Assembly: GCF_000520955.1 (NCBI RefSeq)
Contig: NZ_JACC01000036.1
Span: forward strand, 1 to 64,000
Source: Aquimarina pacifica
GTDB taxonomy: Bacteria > Bacteroidota > Bacteroidia > Flavobacteriales > Flavobacteriaceae
DNA: 64,000 nt
Reading direction: 5' to 3'
Shown in pieces: positions 54,898 through 63,975 of this stretch. The notes under the pieces are model-generated. The model was given only the letters and a program-made list of their open reading frames with translations, had not been told where the DNA came from and made no database searches. Within the stretch, counting starts at the first letter, position 1. The number at the start of each line of letters is the position of its first letter. A program made the position numbers and the translations under genes.

Positions 54898-56097
54898 TTA
54901 TTGGGTTAGCATTTTGGCTATAACCTCTTCAATTTTTTTTGTAAAACTCAAATAGCCATTCCATCCTTTTACATTGGTTAAGATAGCAATTGATAGTTGT
55001 TTTTGGGGTATTAAAACCAAAATAGCAGAACCTCCTGCTTGCCTACCGGTATGCCCAAATCTTTTTGTGTCTTCTGAAGGAAATATCATCACTCCATAAC
55101 CATAGTTTTCTTTATTGGGTATAGCAAAGCGCCATTCTGGTATTTTTTCATTGCTATTCTCGTCACCTTTTAAATAGGTAGAAGACATTAATTGAATTGT
55201 TTCGGTAGAAAAAAAATGTTGATTTAAGAATGCATTTGCAAACAGGATCAAATCTGAAGCCGTTGTCAAATGTCCTCTGGCAGGCAAATTTTCACTTACA
55301 TCACGCATGTTCGCTCTACGGATGGGGTTGTTTCTTTGTATACGATACCCTGAGGCTCGATGCGGAATAATTGCCCATGAATCATCTTCAAAGGTATTGT
55401 TCATTGAAGTGGGTTCAAAAATATACTGTTTCGTAAGTTGTTGATAGGTTAAACCCGACGCTCCTTCAAGTGCACAAGCCAGCACACGATAACCTTGCGA
55501 AGAATAGTGCCAATCCGTCCCTGGTTTGAAAATAAGTGAGTCATTCTTGAAATTGTCAAGAACTTTTCCTATTTCGGTGTACCTAGTAAATTTACCTAAT
55601 ACTTCTTTATTATATCTATTTCTTATTTTTAAACTATCATCCGTTGTTTTTGCACCTTTTAATTCTTCCTCTAGGTCGATATAAGAACGAATACCACTTG
55701 TATGGGTAAGTAATTGTCTGGTTGTAATATCAAAAGGTTTTTTCGGAAAATTAGGGCAATACTCTTGAATTGGCAAATCAAGATTCAAGACACCTTTGTT
55801 TACCAGTATCATGGCTACAGAAGCTGTCCATAATTTTGAGACCGATGCTGTTCTATATTTAGTATGTCTTGTTGCTGGGACGTTATTCTCAATATCAGCT
55901 AATCCATACCCTTCGTTCAATAGTAAACTATCCTTTAAACTTATTGCTATTTGTAATGATGGCGCTTTAGAATTCTCTATTTCTAGTATTGCTAATTCTG
56001 ATATTTTGTTTTTTAACGTGTCAACATTTATGTTAACTGTTTGGGCCGATAGATTTAGTCCCAAACATAAAAATACAAGTTTCAATAAATATTTCAT
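54898..56097 (-). CDS. Serine hydrolase, beta-lactamase/DD-peptidase (class C) family
   Basis: A 399-residue exported protein with a signal peptide (MKYLLKLVFLCLGLNLSAQT). The SxxK active site is S85-V-S-K88 in RTASVSKLWTA. The YxN-like motif is in DWHYSSQGYRV, and HTG appears in RFGHTGRQAGG. It belongs to the AmpC/EstB/flp family, whose members hydrolyse D-amino acid peptides, esters or lactams in the periplasm. No AmpR-like regulator is present, so it is not an obvious resistance gene. Single gene. Confidence 0.88.
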   Translation of the reverse strand: MKYLLKLVFLCLGLNLSAQTVNINVDTLKNKISELAILEIENSKAPSLQIAISLKDSLLLNEGYGLADIENNVPATRHTKYRTASVSKLWTASVAMILVNKGVLNLDLPIQEYCPNFPKKPFDITTRQLLTHTSGIRSYIDLEEELKGAKTTDDSLKIRNRYNKEVLGKFTRYTEIGKVLDNFKNDSLIFKPGTDWHYSSQGYRVLACALEGASGLTYQQLTKQYIFEPTSMNNTFEDDSWAIIPHRASGYRIQRNNPIRRANMRDVSENLPARGHLTTASDLILFANAFLNQHFFSTETIQLMSSTYLKGDENSNEKIPEWRFAIPNKENYGYGVMIFPSEDTKRFGHTGRQAGGSAILVLIPQKQLSIAILTNVKGWNGYLSFTKKIEEVIAKMLTQ

Positions 56098-56269
56098 GTG
56101 CTAACTATTTGAACTAAAGATTACAAATTTCAGAAGATGTTACATTCTGTTTTTTTAGTCTATTTAAAATCCTGACTAATGTTAATTTATAGTGTTGTTA
56201 GTCAGTTATTTAATGTTTGGTTGGTTTTTTTTAAAAACGCTCAATTTTTATTCTTTTTTGTTGATATTA

Positions 56270-56327
56270 ACACAAGTAAAAGCTTTTGCGATAATGTAAA
56301 TCAGCTAACATTTCGGGTCACACCTTA
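56270..56327. repeat. Spacer repeat, copy 2 of the 53.8-kb element
   Basis: The segment around 56276-56327 matches 53784-53833: AAAGCTT.T.CGA..ATGTA, then AATCA with a shared CATTTCGG.TCACAC. It lies beyond the 3' end of the short ORF at 56369. Confidence 0.5.
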
Positions 56328-56368
56328 TATCAAATACCAAATAAAACGATGTTCAATATCATCCATTC

Positions 56369-56626
56369 TTAACTTCGAGTACTCTTTTCCTTGATTTTTG
56401 ATACTGCTTCCAGGATCGTTTGTAATCGCAGAAAATTTCGTGCGTTACTTTTAACTGTAATTCTGAGGTTTTCAATTTTCCCTGCGGTCAAAATCCCATT
56501 GTCATTATTATCAAAAGGATTCCATAAATCACTCTCTGAGAATGCAATGATAGGCTCGTTAATGAGCTTATGGTTGTAGGTAAATTTCTTTGTTGCTATG
56601 ATGATTATAGGTTGTGCTTGTTGCAC
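56369..56626 (-). CDS. Short hypothetical ORF, 85 aa
   Basis: A GTG-started frame (MQQAQPIIIIATKKFTYN) of soluble character with an ESDLWNPFDNNDNGILTAGKI segment. It may be a remnant of a larger gene, since no family or promoter is evident and it is bounded by spacer repeats. Support is weak. Confidence 0.35.
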   Translation of the reverse strand: MQQAQPIIIIATKKFTYNHKLINEPIIAFSESDLWNPFDNNDNGILTAGKIENLRITVKSNARNFLRLQTILEAVSKIKEKSTRS

Positions 56627-56780
56627 AAATACCTATTTTAAAAATCAACACTAAATAAAATTTTCAATAAATCTTTTTAACTTTAATAGACAGGTGTTTA
56701 TGACTTGTTCAAATGCAAGAATCAAAGCCGTTTACAAGATCATGAGTTGTGAAACAGTTACAATTGTTGGGTATAGTTTA

Positions 56781-57248
56781 TTACCAGTATTCAAAAATTC
56801 GAGATATTTTCCCATTTTTGAATTCGAAAAGAGTCATTTCTGCTTTCCCTTTTTTTATCTCACCATTTTTATTTTCAATAAATCTTTTTTGAGTGACAAC
56901 AGCATTTAGTCCAATAATTTTATTTACTATTTCTATATCCGTTACTGTTCCGTCGTATCCACCGTTTTTTTGATTCCTAATATATCCATTATATAACTTT
57001 TCTCGTGTATAAGTTCCACCATATTTTGGATGAACATAGGTAAAATCCGCTGTGAAAAGCTCAAATACGTTATCAATATCTTCTAGAGTCGAATTGGACT
57101 GAAATATTTTAACATTCAACTCATAATATTTTTTTATCACATTGTTTAAGGAGTCCTTATGAGTTTTCGTTACCTCTTGTGCATTAATACTATTTGAAAT
57201 AAATACAAAAAGTATAACAGAAAGTATGGAAGTCACTTTGGAAATCAT
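56781..57248 (-). CDS. Secreted NTF2-like (DUF4440-type) protein
   Basis: A 155-residue exported protein: signal MISKVTSILSVILFVFISNS with cleavage near NAQE. The mature part has the NTF2 fold: LNNVIKKYYELNVKIFQS, FELFTADFTYVHPKYGG and a beta-rich end (KGKAEMTLFEFKNGKISRIFEYW). It is the second NTF2-like protein in the window (the other is at 46868), but is exported and only distantly similar. The function is unknown. Confidence 0.75.
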   Translation of the reverse strand: MISKVTSILSVILFVFISNSINAQEVTKTHKDSLNNVIKKYYELNVKIFQSNSTLEDIDNVFELFTADFTYVHPKYGGTYTREKLYNGYIRNQKNGGYDGTVTDIEIVNKIIGLNAVVTQKRFIENKNGEIKKGKAEMTLFEFKNGKISRIFEYW

Positions 57249-57520
57249 TTGAAAATAAGTTTTGAAGTTATAAATTCAAATGTATATGAGTAGCTTAGAA
57301 TAATATGTTAACAGTGAGTTAATTGTACTTGATGTGCAGTGTGTGAAACGTAGGGCAAGTATGTACTGATTTTCGATTCAATATGGAGCCAAATTTTAAT
57401 TTTTATGTTTAGTTTTTTAGTTAAATGTAAATAAATTAAACATTTGGCGTTCTTTGAAAAGAAAGTCTATAATTATTTGTTTTTCAAAATATTGATATGT
57501 TTTTTTGCACATTGTTGTAC

Positions 57521-58147
57521 CTAGTTTTTTATTATTTTGGCTTTTAAAATACTTTCATTTATGTCTAGTTTAAAGTCGTTTTGTGAGGATCTTATTTTTA
57601 GAAATACAACACCTTCATCAACAGCCCCTATGTAAAATGATTGATTTGCAATTAAACTGTCATTCCGAAAAATATCCATTGAAAAATGTCGAAAATCTTT
57701 TTTATCAATTTCTTTTACATCCTCTTTTAGATTCTCTTGGGTTAAATTTTCGGATCTAATATCAATTAACATATTTTCTTTAATGTAGTTGTACATCATA
57801 TCAACATATCCTTTTTCTTTTTGTGGATCATTTTGATACTCTTTATAAATAGGAAAGGTGCTAGCTTCTAAATAGTTCATATTATTTTTCTCAACATGTA
57901 AAAATATTGTGTCGGGTCTATTATTATAAGCTTTTATTGATTCCTTTTTATCGTATTCTATATCCTTAAATTCTAGAGTTTCTTTATGGCTACTTAAAAA
58001 CCTTTCTAATAGTTCGTTTTTACTTAATTCAGTGTATTCTTCCTTTATATTTAGAGTAAATCCAGTAATTGGATCCGTAATTATTTTGTCGCTATTTGAA
58101 GAACAAGAAAAAAGAATAAAAAGAGATATAATAATTATTTTTTTCAT
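57521..58147 (-). CDS. Small lipoprotein of unknown function, 208 aa
   Basis: The signal MKKIIIISLFILFSCSS has lipid Cys15. The mature domain begins ITDPITGFTLNIKEEYTEL and is similar in pattern to DUF-type lipoproteins with a SRPBCC-like or beta-sheet core (FLHVEKNNMNYLEASTFPIY, FRHFSMDIFRNDSLIANQSFY). No family was recognised. Preceded by spacer repeat elements. Confidence 0.7.
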   Translation of the reverse strand: MKKIIIISLFILFSCSSNSDKIITDPITGFTLNIKEEYTELSKNELLERFLSSHKETLEFKDIEYDKKESIKAYNNRPDTIFLHVEKNNMNYLEASTFPIYKEYQNDPQKEKGYVDMMYNYIKENMLIDIRSENLTQENLKEDVKEIDKKDFRHFSMDIFRNDSLIANQSFYIGAVDEGVVFLKIRSSQNDFKLDINESILKAKIIKN

Positions 58148-58160
58148 TTTATATAATTAG

Positions 58161-58290
58161 GTACAACGGCTTCGGCTATGGTTAGTGCGGGAACTAAAAG
58201 TAGTGAACTTTCGATTAAGCACTAAGTCAAAACTTTTTATTTTGTTTTAATTTTTTGTTATTAAGCCAAATCAAAAAGATTTGGTGGACT
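58161..58290. repeat. Spacer repeat cluster (58.2 kb)
   Basis: It contains TTCGGCTATGGTTAGTGCGG (58171-58190), related to the 53.69-kb word, and CCAAATCAAAAAGATTTG (58266-58283), identical to 45406-45423. It sits between the lipoprotein gene and the GNAT fragment. Confidence 0.55.
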
Positions 58291-58381
58291 TAGTTTTAAG
58301 CTCAAATTTTTGGGTTAAGCATCAAAACTCATATTAATTATAGTCATTTTTGTGCTACGTTTTTTAAGTTTAATTTTGAAG

Positions 58382-58573
58382 TCAGTTATTTTTCCAATTT
58401 TCGCTTGCCAAAACGATTGACGTTTCAACTTGTCTTTCGGGGATAGCCCAATAAATTTTCAACAATTTGTTTTTTTCCTCATCAGACAATAACCGGAAGC
58501 CATGTTTTTCATAAAACTTGATTGCCCAAGAAGCATCTTTCCAAGTCCCAATTAATACTGGGTTTTTTGCCAA
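58382..58573 (-). pseudogene. GNAT acetyltransferase C-terminal fragment
   Basis: The frame encodes only the end of a GNAT N-acetyltransferase: LIGTWKDASWAIKFYEKHGF and RLL, which is the A/B acetyl-CoA motif region, with a tail. The N-terminal two thirds are missing. It overlaps the end of the DUF2947-like frame by 22 bp, so two truncated genes meet here. Confidence 0.75.
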
Positions 58574-58899
58574 GAGAGGTAAACTTCTTTCTCAAAAGGA
58601 AAGCCTCTCTGATAGAACCATTTTTTTATTTCAGATTCATTTTCATCAGATATTTTTGCTTTATCAACGGATTTGAAAAAATCTTTTCTGAATGGTGTGT
58701 CTTTGTGTAAATCAATAGTCATAATGTAATTCCACAAAAAGTTTGAAGCACCTTCGTTTAAAGGCTTTAATTGCTCTAAATGTTCATCAGGTAAAAGATT
58801 GTACTTTGTACCCTTGAATCTCCATTTTAATCGAAAATCATTTAGGTCAACTAAATTATCTTTTATATTATCAAACCCTATCATTTCTCCTGAAAACAT
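58552..58899 (-). pseudogene. DUF2947-like protein, C-terminally truncated
   Basis: A 115-residue ORF with LNDFRLKWRFKGTKYNLLPD and EHLEQLKPLNEG...NFLW, resembling DUF2947 proteins from memory (normally about 150 residues or more). It stops at YLSWQKTQY just after the match, where the family continues, and the GNAT remnant starts. Truncation by recombination is likely. Confidence 0.55.
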
Positions 58900-59045
58900 T
58901 TATCTGCATATCCTTCTATTTCTCCACTTAACTGATTTCCATTCTCATCTTTTAAGTCATACATTTCTTGTATTCTTCCAATTGAAGTAGAACCGTCTAA
59001 ACCTAAAAGAATAGTATAAAAAATATCAGTAAATGAAGATTTCAT
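58881..59045 (-). CDS. Short ORF, 54 aa, overlapping the DUF2947-like gene
   Basis: ATG at 59045 (MKSSFTDIFYTILLGLDG) to TGA at 58881; it overlaps the next ORF by 19 bp. The sequence shows a plausible small soluble protein with SIGRIQEMYDLKDENG. It may be a small gene or the remnant of one. No family was recognised. Confidence 0.45.
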   Translation of the reverse strand: MKSSFTDIFYTILLGLDGSTSIGRIQEMYDLKDENGNQLSGEIEGYADKCFQEK

Positions 59046-59138
59046 TTTTTTTTAAAATATTTCATTCTATTGTTAAACCTCCTTTGCAAATTTCTATTCG
59101 TTCATCATGAATTTTTGCTTTGATCTTATTTATCTAGG

Positions 59139-59960
59139 CTATAAAGCAATTTTTTCAAATACATTAGCATGGGATGTCCTAAGTACATTTCCTTGATTGT
59201 CAATAATGTCATAGGAAATTGTTATAGTTTTTGGTTCTTCTATTATAGTTCCAGGAGGAGGGTTTTGTCTTATGGTAAGGTAGGTGTCACAATTATCTTT
59301 TAGGTTATACCAAAATGTTAAAGCAAATCTATGATCTTTTACTGTCGTAGGAAATGAAGTACTTCTTGATGTAATCCATTTACAGGTCGACCCCCCGCTA
59401 TTATTCGGAGTACAAAAAGGATCAATCGTTGGAGGTTCTGTATCTGAATCGCACTCATCACCAACAAGTATATAATATTGAAATTCTTGCCAAAGATTCC
59501 AATTACCATTTAAATCGACTGACCAATACGCATGAGTTTTTAATCCAGGATACCACTTAGGTAGCGCTAGGTATAAATCTCTATTGCTATCGAGAACGTA
59601 GATAAAGCTATCATCCTCCCACTCAAAAGTAAAAATGATTTCGGTTTCACCTTGTATATTTTTTTCTTCGATAATATCGCCATTTCGATGAAATGAAGTG
59701 CGGTGACTTAAAACGTTATACCAAACTTGTTCACCGACTTCAGTACCGAATACATCATCTTTGGTAGATATGTTGTTGTTAATATCTTTAATTTTATGAG
59801 AAGGTACAGGATCTGGAAGTTCTTTAGTCTGAATAGCGATTTCGTTTTGATCAGTAAATATTTGTACTTCTTCTTCTAAATAGTTTTGTTCTTCAATTGA
59901 ACATGAAAGTGTGATAATACCAAAAATTGCAATTATCGAATAGCTTAAATATTTTATCAT
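59139..59960 (-). CDS. Lipoprotein, unknown family, paralogue B
   Basis: A 273-residue lipoprotein: MIKYLSYSIIAIFGIITLSC (Cys20). It aligns along its length with the 32961-33788 gene: ELPDPVPS, FTFEWEDDSFIYVLDSNRD, LALPKWYPGLKTHAYWS, VLVGDECDSDTEPPT and NCDTYLTIRQNPPPGTIIE. The middle of the C-terminal half differs most. Upstream is a CCCTGTTTTCAGGG box. No family was recognised. Confidence 0.75.
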   Translation of the reverse strand: MIKYLSYSIIAIFGIITLSCSIEEQNYLEEEVQIFTDQNEIAIQTKELPDPVPSHKIKDINNNISTKDDVFGTEVGEQVWYNVLSHRTSFHRNGDIIEEKNIQGETEIIFTFEWEDDSFIYVLDSNRDLYLALPKWYPGLKTHAYWSVDLNGNWNLWQEFQYYILVGDECDSDTEPPTIDPFCTPNNSGGSTCKWITSRSTSFPTTVKDHRFALTFWYNLKDNCDTYLTIRQNPPPGTIIEEPKTITISYDIIDNQGNVLRTSHANVFEKIAL

Positions 59961-60033
59961 TTGTTATTTATTTGTGGTGATTGGTGAGTATGCAGTAATT
60001 GGTAAAAATATCAAAAAAGGGATAGGTGGCTCC

Positions 60034-60047
60034 CCCTGTTTTCAGGG
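60034..60047 (-). promoter_or_regulatory. CCCTGAAAACAGGG box before paralogue B
   Basis: Here the box is a perfect palindrome CCCTG-tttt-CAGGG. It lies 74 bp upstream of the paralogue B start, as at 33.8 kb, supporting co-regulation. Confidence 0.5.
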
Positions 60048-60245
60048 TATTTTATTTAAAAAAATAGTTGTAGTCTTCCCTTTTTTTAAATCCCTTGTGT
60101 ATTACTACAAGCAATTTTATATGATTATTAATTCACCATGTATGTTACCCAATTTTAATAAATAGGGGAGCCATGATCAATAATAGAACTAATTTGTATG
60201 TATTCTAACTGATATATTTGCTTAAACACTTAAAATAAAACACGA

Positions 60246-62642
60246 TTATTTACTTCTACGATACCTTTTTCTTCGAATCCATGAAAATAGAAAACCAAAC
60301 AATCCGAGTATTAAAAGAGGAACAATAATAACAATGATTTGCCATTTTGTTTTAGTATTGACTACTTTTTCTATATTAAGAAAAGGGATGTTAATTTCTT
60401 TACCGCGTACCTCAATAAGCCCAGAGTCATCGAGTAAATAATTGATGCTATTTAGTAAAAACTCCTTATTACCGTATTGTAGGTTCATTGCAGGATCGTA
60501 TCCCAAAGGGATGGGTTGCCCTTTACGCGTTTGGTTTTTAATGACATCACCATCGCTTATTACAATCATTTTTGTCTCTTTACCCGCATCCTTATGTGTA
60601 TCAATTTTAAAAGGTTTGATTCTATTTTTGTAGGCAGATTTAAATTTTCCTTCTAGTAGTACCGCCAGATGTTGTGGTCCTTCTTTATAACTTGTCATAT
60701 CAGGTTTTTGGCGAATAATATCTAGTCGTATTTCTTTAGGAACGCCATCTAGTTTTGTTTTATCAGAACTGGTAAGGAGTATTGTTTTATTGATATTATT
60801 TGCTATGGTATCTATTTGATTGGAGAAATCAAATTTTACCGATTCTATATTTTTGACGATCGGATGATTGCTGGTACTTTTTGTTAGAGAAGCATAAAAC
60901 CAAGGGTATGGGGTGAACTGAGTATCGTTGCCTTGTCCTGATGCTAAAACAAGTGGAGCCGAATACAGATCATTTACCAAAACGGGATTAAGTCGTACTC
61001 CATACGAAAATAAGGCATCTCCTAGTCTTAGATCCTGTACCAAAGCTACGGTAGTGCCTTCGGGGTTCATAAGGCTATCAATCTCCATACGCACAGATTC
61101 TAGTAGCCACAGGGATTTACCACCTTCGATAATAAATTGATCTAAAACGTATTTTTCTTTTTCGGAAAACGGTGTGGTGGGTTTGGCATTAATAACCAGG
61201 TCGAATTTTTGTAATTCCTGCAATGTTTTTTGTGGGTTATCAGCAACAGAATCCAATGTAAAAGCACCAACATAGTAATAGTCTTGCAGGGTTTTTATGA
61301 AATCAGCAATATTTGCATCGGGTAATTGTTGATTGCCCTTAAGCACCGCAATTTTATGTTTTTTGGGATGTAAAAGTTTTGTCAGTCCATCGGCAAAAAC
61401 ATATTCTAACTGCTGCACAGAATTAAGTACTCTTTCTTCTGAGGTAGCACCTATTGTATTCTTTATCAAAGGTATTTTTACGCTTTTATCGTGATAACTT
61501 AAGATTGCCCATGGTACGACTGTTTCGATCTGTGTTTTTCCGCTTTCCTGAACACTAACTTCCATAGGAGTAAGTCCGAATTTTTGGAGCTCCTCTATAG
61601 TTTGCAATCGCAACTCTTCTTCCTCTAGGGGATTGGTAAATATGTATTGCACATTCGGATTTAGCGTATTGAATTCTTCTAGAAGTTGCTTGGTTTCTGA
61701 TTGAAGACGTCTAAATTCTGAGGGGAAATCTCCTTCTAATAATACATCGATTAAAATGGGTTTTATGGCTTCTTGAACTAGGTTTTTTGTAGCTTCAGAA
61801 AGAGTAAAACGGCTATCTTGTGTTAGATCGAAACGCTTATATTGTATGTTACTAACACTCATGATGACAATAGAAACAATTACCGTGAGTATTATTGGCT
61901 TTAATTTTTGTTGTACGCTGCCTTTTTTGAGAACGATGCAGGTTGAGGCACAGAAGAGTATGGTAACACTCAAAAAATAGAAGATGTCTCTAGTGTCTAA
62001 TATGCCTTTATTTATTCGTTCGTAATGTAATTGCATACCGATGTATTCGATCCAGGAATTAAAAGTTCCTGAAAAGTTGTTTTGAGCCAATTCTGTACAC
62101 CCAAAATAAAGAACAAAACACAAGAATAATGCAAGCAAGAAGGCTACAATTTGGTTATTGGTTACTGAGGATGAGAATATACCAATAGCAACATATAATC
62201 CTGATAATACAAGTAATGCTATATAAGATCCCAGAATAACACCCATATCAAGATTACCAATAGGATTACCAAGTTGATAGATTGCGATTATATAGAGTAT
62301 GCTTGGTATCAAGGCAATAATAATAAGGGATAGCGCACCTAGGTATTTGCCAAGTACTAATTGCCAGACTTTTATGGGTTTGGTTAGTAATACCTCAAGT
62401 GTACCTTGTTTTTTTTCTTCTGCAAAGCTCCGCATGGTTACGGCTGGGATGATAAATAATAATATCCATGGAGCAATTTGAAAAAATGGTGATAAATCTG
62501 CAAACCCACTATCAAGAATATTAAACTGTCCTTTGAAAACCCATAAAAAGAGTCCATTGAGGAGAAAGAATATACCAATGACTAAGTACCCTACTGCTGA
62601 GGAGAAAAAGGTGTTAATTTCTTTTTTTACTAATGCGAACAT
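60246..62642 (-). CDS. GldF-GldG fusion, gliding-motility ABC transporter component
   Basis: A 798-residue protein. Residues 1-240 are GldF, a six-helix ABC-2-type permease (MFALVKKEINTFFSSAVGYL, IIPAVTMRSFAEEKKQGTLE, TKPIKVWQLVLGKY). Residues 245-798 match GldG, with an N-terminal membrane helix, RFTLSEATKNLVQE, EFNTLNPNVQYIFTNP, a DUF4350-like core and a C-terminal helix (WQIIVIIVPLLILGLFGFLF). In Flavobacterium johnsoniae they are separate genes, with GldA as the ATPase. Fusion probably reflects the permease and its partner acting as one unit. gldA is not in this window. Confidence 0.9.
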   Translation of the reverse strand: MFALVKKEINTFFSSAVGYLVIGIFFLLNGLFLWVFKGQFNILDSGFADLSPFFQIAPWILLFIIPAVTMRSFAEEKKQGTLEVLLTKPIKVWQLVLGKYLGALSLIIIALIPSILYIIAIYQLGNPIGNLDMGVILGSYIALLVLSGLYVAIGIFSSSVTNNQIVAFLLALFLCFVLYFGCTELAQNNFSGTFNSWIEYIGMQLHYERINKGILDTRDIFYFLSVTILFCASTCIVLKKGSVQQKLKPIILTVIVSIVIMSVSNIQYKRFDLTQDSRFTLSEATKNLVQEAIKPILIDVLLEGDFPSEFRRLQSETKQLLEEFNTLNPNVQYIFTNPLEEEELRLQTIEELQKFGLTPMEVSVQESGKTQIETVVPWAILSYHDKSVKIPLIKNTIGATSEERVLNSVQQLEYVFADGLTKLLHPKKHKIAVLKGNQQLPDANIADFIKTLQDYYYVGAFTLDSVADNPQKTLQELQKFDLVINAKPTTPFSEKEKYVLDQFIIEGGKSLWLLESVRMEIDSLMNPEGTTVALVQDLRLGDALFSYGVRLNPVLVNDLYSAPLVLASGQGNDTQFTPYPWFYASLTKSTSNHPIVKNIESVKFDFSNQIDTIANNINKTILLTSSDKTKLDGVPKEIRLDIIRQKPDMTSYKEGPQHLAVLLEGKFKSAYKNRIKPFKIDTHKDAGKETKMIVISDGDVIKNQTRKGQPIPLGYDPAMNLQYGNKEFLLNSINYLLDDSGLIEVRGKEINIPFLNIEKVVNTKTKWQIIVIIVPLLILGLFGFLFSWIRRKRYRRSK

Positions 62643-62687
62643 AGTTATAAATTAGGTATAGGATTTTTGTATAGTAAAATAATACGG

Positions 62688-62981
62688 TTATATATCAGAA
62701 GCTTGAGTCATGCTCCATGCTTCGGGTTTTTGATTGAATTTATTTTTGGTATTTGCCCAAACTCCTTTGAATAACGCAGAGTTGCGATAGTTATTGAGAT
62801 GTGTCTCAGATTCCCAATGGCTATAGGTAAAAAATTGATTAGGTTGATGTGTATCTTGCAAAAGTTCTAAGTGGGTACATCCTTCAAAATGACGTATTTT
62901 CTCTTTGTTTTGTTCAAAATTTTCTAAAAAAGCATTGATTTGATCGGGTATAAATCCCATTCGTACGATTCGTATAATCAT
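62688..62981 (-). CDS. ABM-type (antibiotic biosynthesis monooxygenase-like) protein
   Basis: The start was set at the ATG at 62981 (MIIRIVRMGFIPDQI), giving 97 residues; a TTG start would add 5. The dimeric ferredoxin-like fold is suggested by the IIRIVRMGF strand, the NKEKIRHFEGCTHLELLQD block and FTYSHWESETHLNNYRNS. Relatives include heme-degrading IsdG and quinol monooxygenases. The substrate is unknown. It is 45 bp upstream of the GldF-GldG gene, in the same orientation. Confidence 0.83.
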   Translation of the reverse strand: MIIRIVRMGFIPDQINAFLENFEQNKEKIRHFEGCTHLELLQDTHQPNQFFTYSHWESETHLNNYRNSALFKGVWANTKNKFNQKPEAWSMTQASDI

Positions 62982-62996
62982 AACATTTATTTTCAA

Positions 62997-63144
62997 AAAT
63001 ATGTAAAGCTACAAAGTTTATTTAGTATTCATATATAAAAGCGTTAGGGATAGTAATGAAAATCCCACAGCCTGAGGAACGAAGTGCGCGGAATTGTAAT
63101 GAATAGCCCGCTCGAACGCCCAAATTTTATAACACATTATATCA
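62997..63144. repeat. GC-richer intergenic element
   Basis: The stretch 63040-63120 is richer in G+C than the surroundings and contains an inverted repeat (GGGAT...ATCCC) plus the distant pair GCGTT...AACGC, with words such as GGAACGAAGTGCGCGG and GTAATGAATAGCCCGC. It resembles dispersed extragenic elements of flavobacteria as recalled. Confidence 0.35.
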
Positions 63145-63975
63145 TTACTCAAAACTTATACTAACGGTATCACGGTAATAAAGTCCGAAAAGACTCGAGG
63201 CACCGCCAACAGTTTTGGGATTACTTTTATAAATAGCTAGTTCTAAATATCCTGACGAATTAAAAATAGCTAGTTTTTTACCATCTTCTTCGCGTTTGCT
63301 TTTTTCGATGTCAAAGTTAATGGCATCACTGTATCGTGTATATACTTTTTCGAATACGGCAGTACGGGCAGCAATTTTAAAACGTCTTCCTTTTCCTACC
63401 TCTTCAAATAGCTTACGGGTAATATTGGTGATTAAATTTCCGTAATTATCAATGTATATGATACTTCCAACAATCTGTGATCCTCCTACATTAATTATGG
63501 GAGTCATACCCGTAATGGTTTTGATCTCTGTAATAGGCTTGCCGATTACTTCTAATGTTCCGCCGCGTGCAATATGACAGGCAACATTTACAAAAACGTC
63601 TAATACAGGAAAATTAGATACTGTAGCCTCATGAATATTGATTTCAACAATTTTTTCTGGATTGAATTCTGATGTTATTAAGCAGATTAATCCATTATTA
63701 GCACAAATAAAATAATGATCATCAAGAAGTACTGCAATATGTTTGTTTTCTGGATTAAGCTCGCTATCAATACCTACGATATGAATGGTTCCTTTTGGGA
63801 AACTTTTGTAAGCATTTTGAATAATATATGCGGCCTCTGTTATGTGAAACGGAGAAATCTCATGCGATATATCAACAACTTTTGCGTCTGGCAGTTCTGT
63901 ATAAATAGCCCCTTTTACAGCAGATACAAAATGATCTTTGATTCCGAAATCTGTTGTTAAGGTAATAATTGGCAT
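63145..63975 (-). CDS. SAM hydroxide adenosyltransferase (DUF62 family)
   Basis: A 276-residue two-domain protein of the fluorinase/chlorinase superfamily. It opens with ITLTTDFGIKDHFVSAVKG, then KVVDISHEISPFHITEAAYI and HIVGIDSELNPENKHIA, and the C-terminal domain has GNLITNITRKLF. Most such proteins hydrolyse S-adenosylmethionine to adenosine and methionine; the halogen-specific insertion of SalL/FlA is not evident. Cytoplasmic, single gene. The last codons end at 63145. Confidence 0.9.
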   Translation of the reverse strand: MPIITLTTDFGIKDHFVSAVKGAIYTELPDAKVVDISHEISPFHITEAAYIIQNAYKSFPKGTIHIVGIDSELNPENKHIAVLLDDHYFICANNGLICLITSEFNPEKIVEINIHEATVSNFPVLDVFVNVACHIARGGTLEVIGKPITEIKTITGMTPIINVGGSQIVGSIIYIDNYGNLITNITRKLFEEVGKGRRFKIAARTAVFEKVYTRYSDAINFDIEKSKREEDGKKLAIFNSSGYLELAIYKSNPKTVGGASSLFGLYYRDTVSISFE

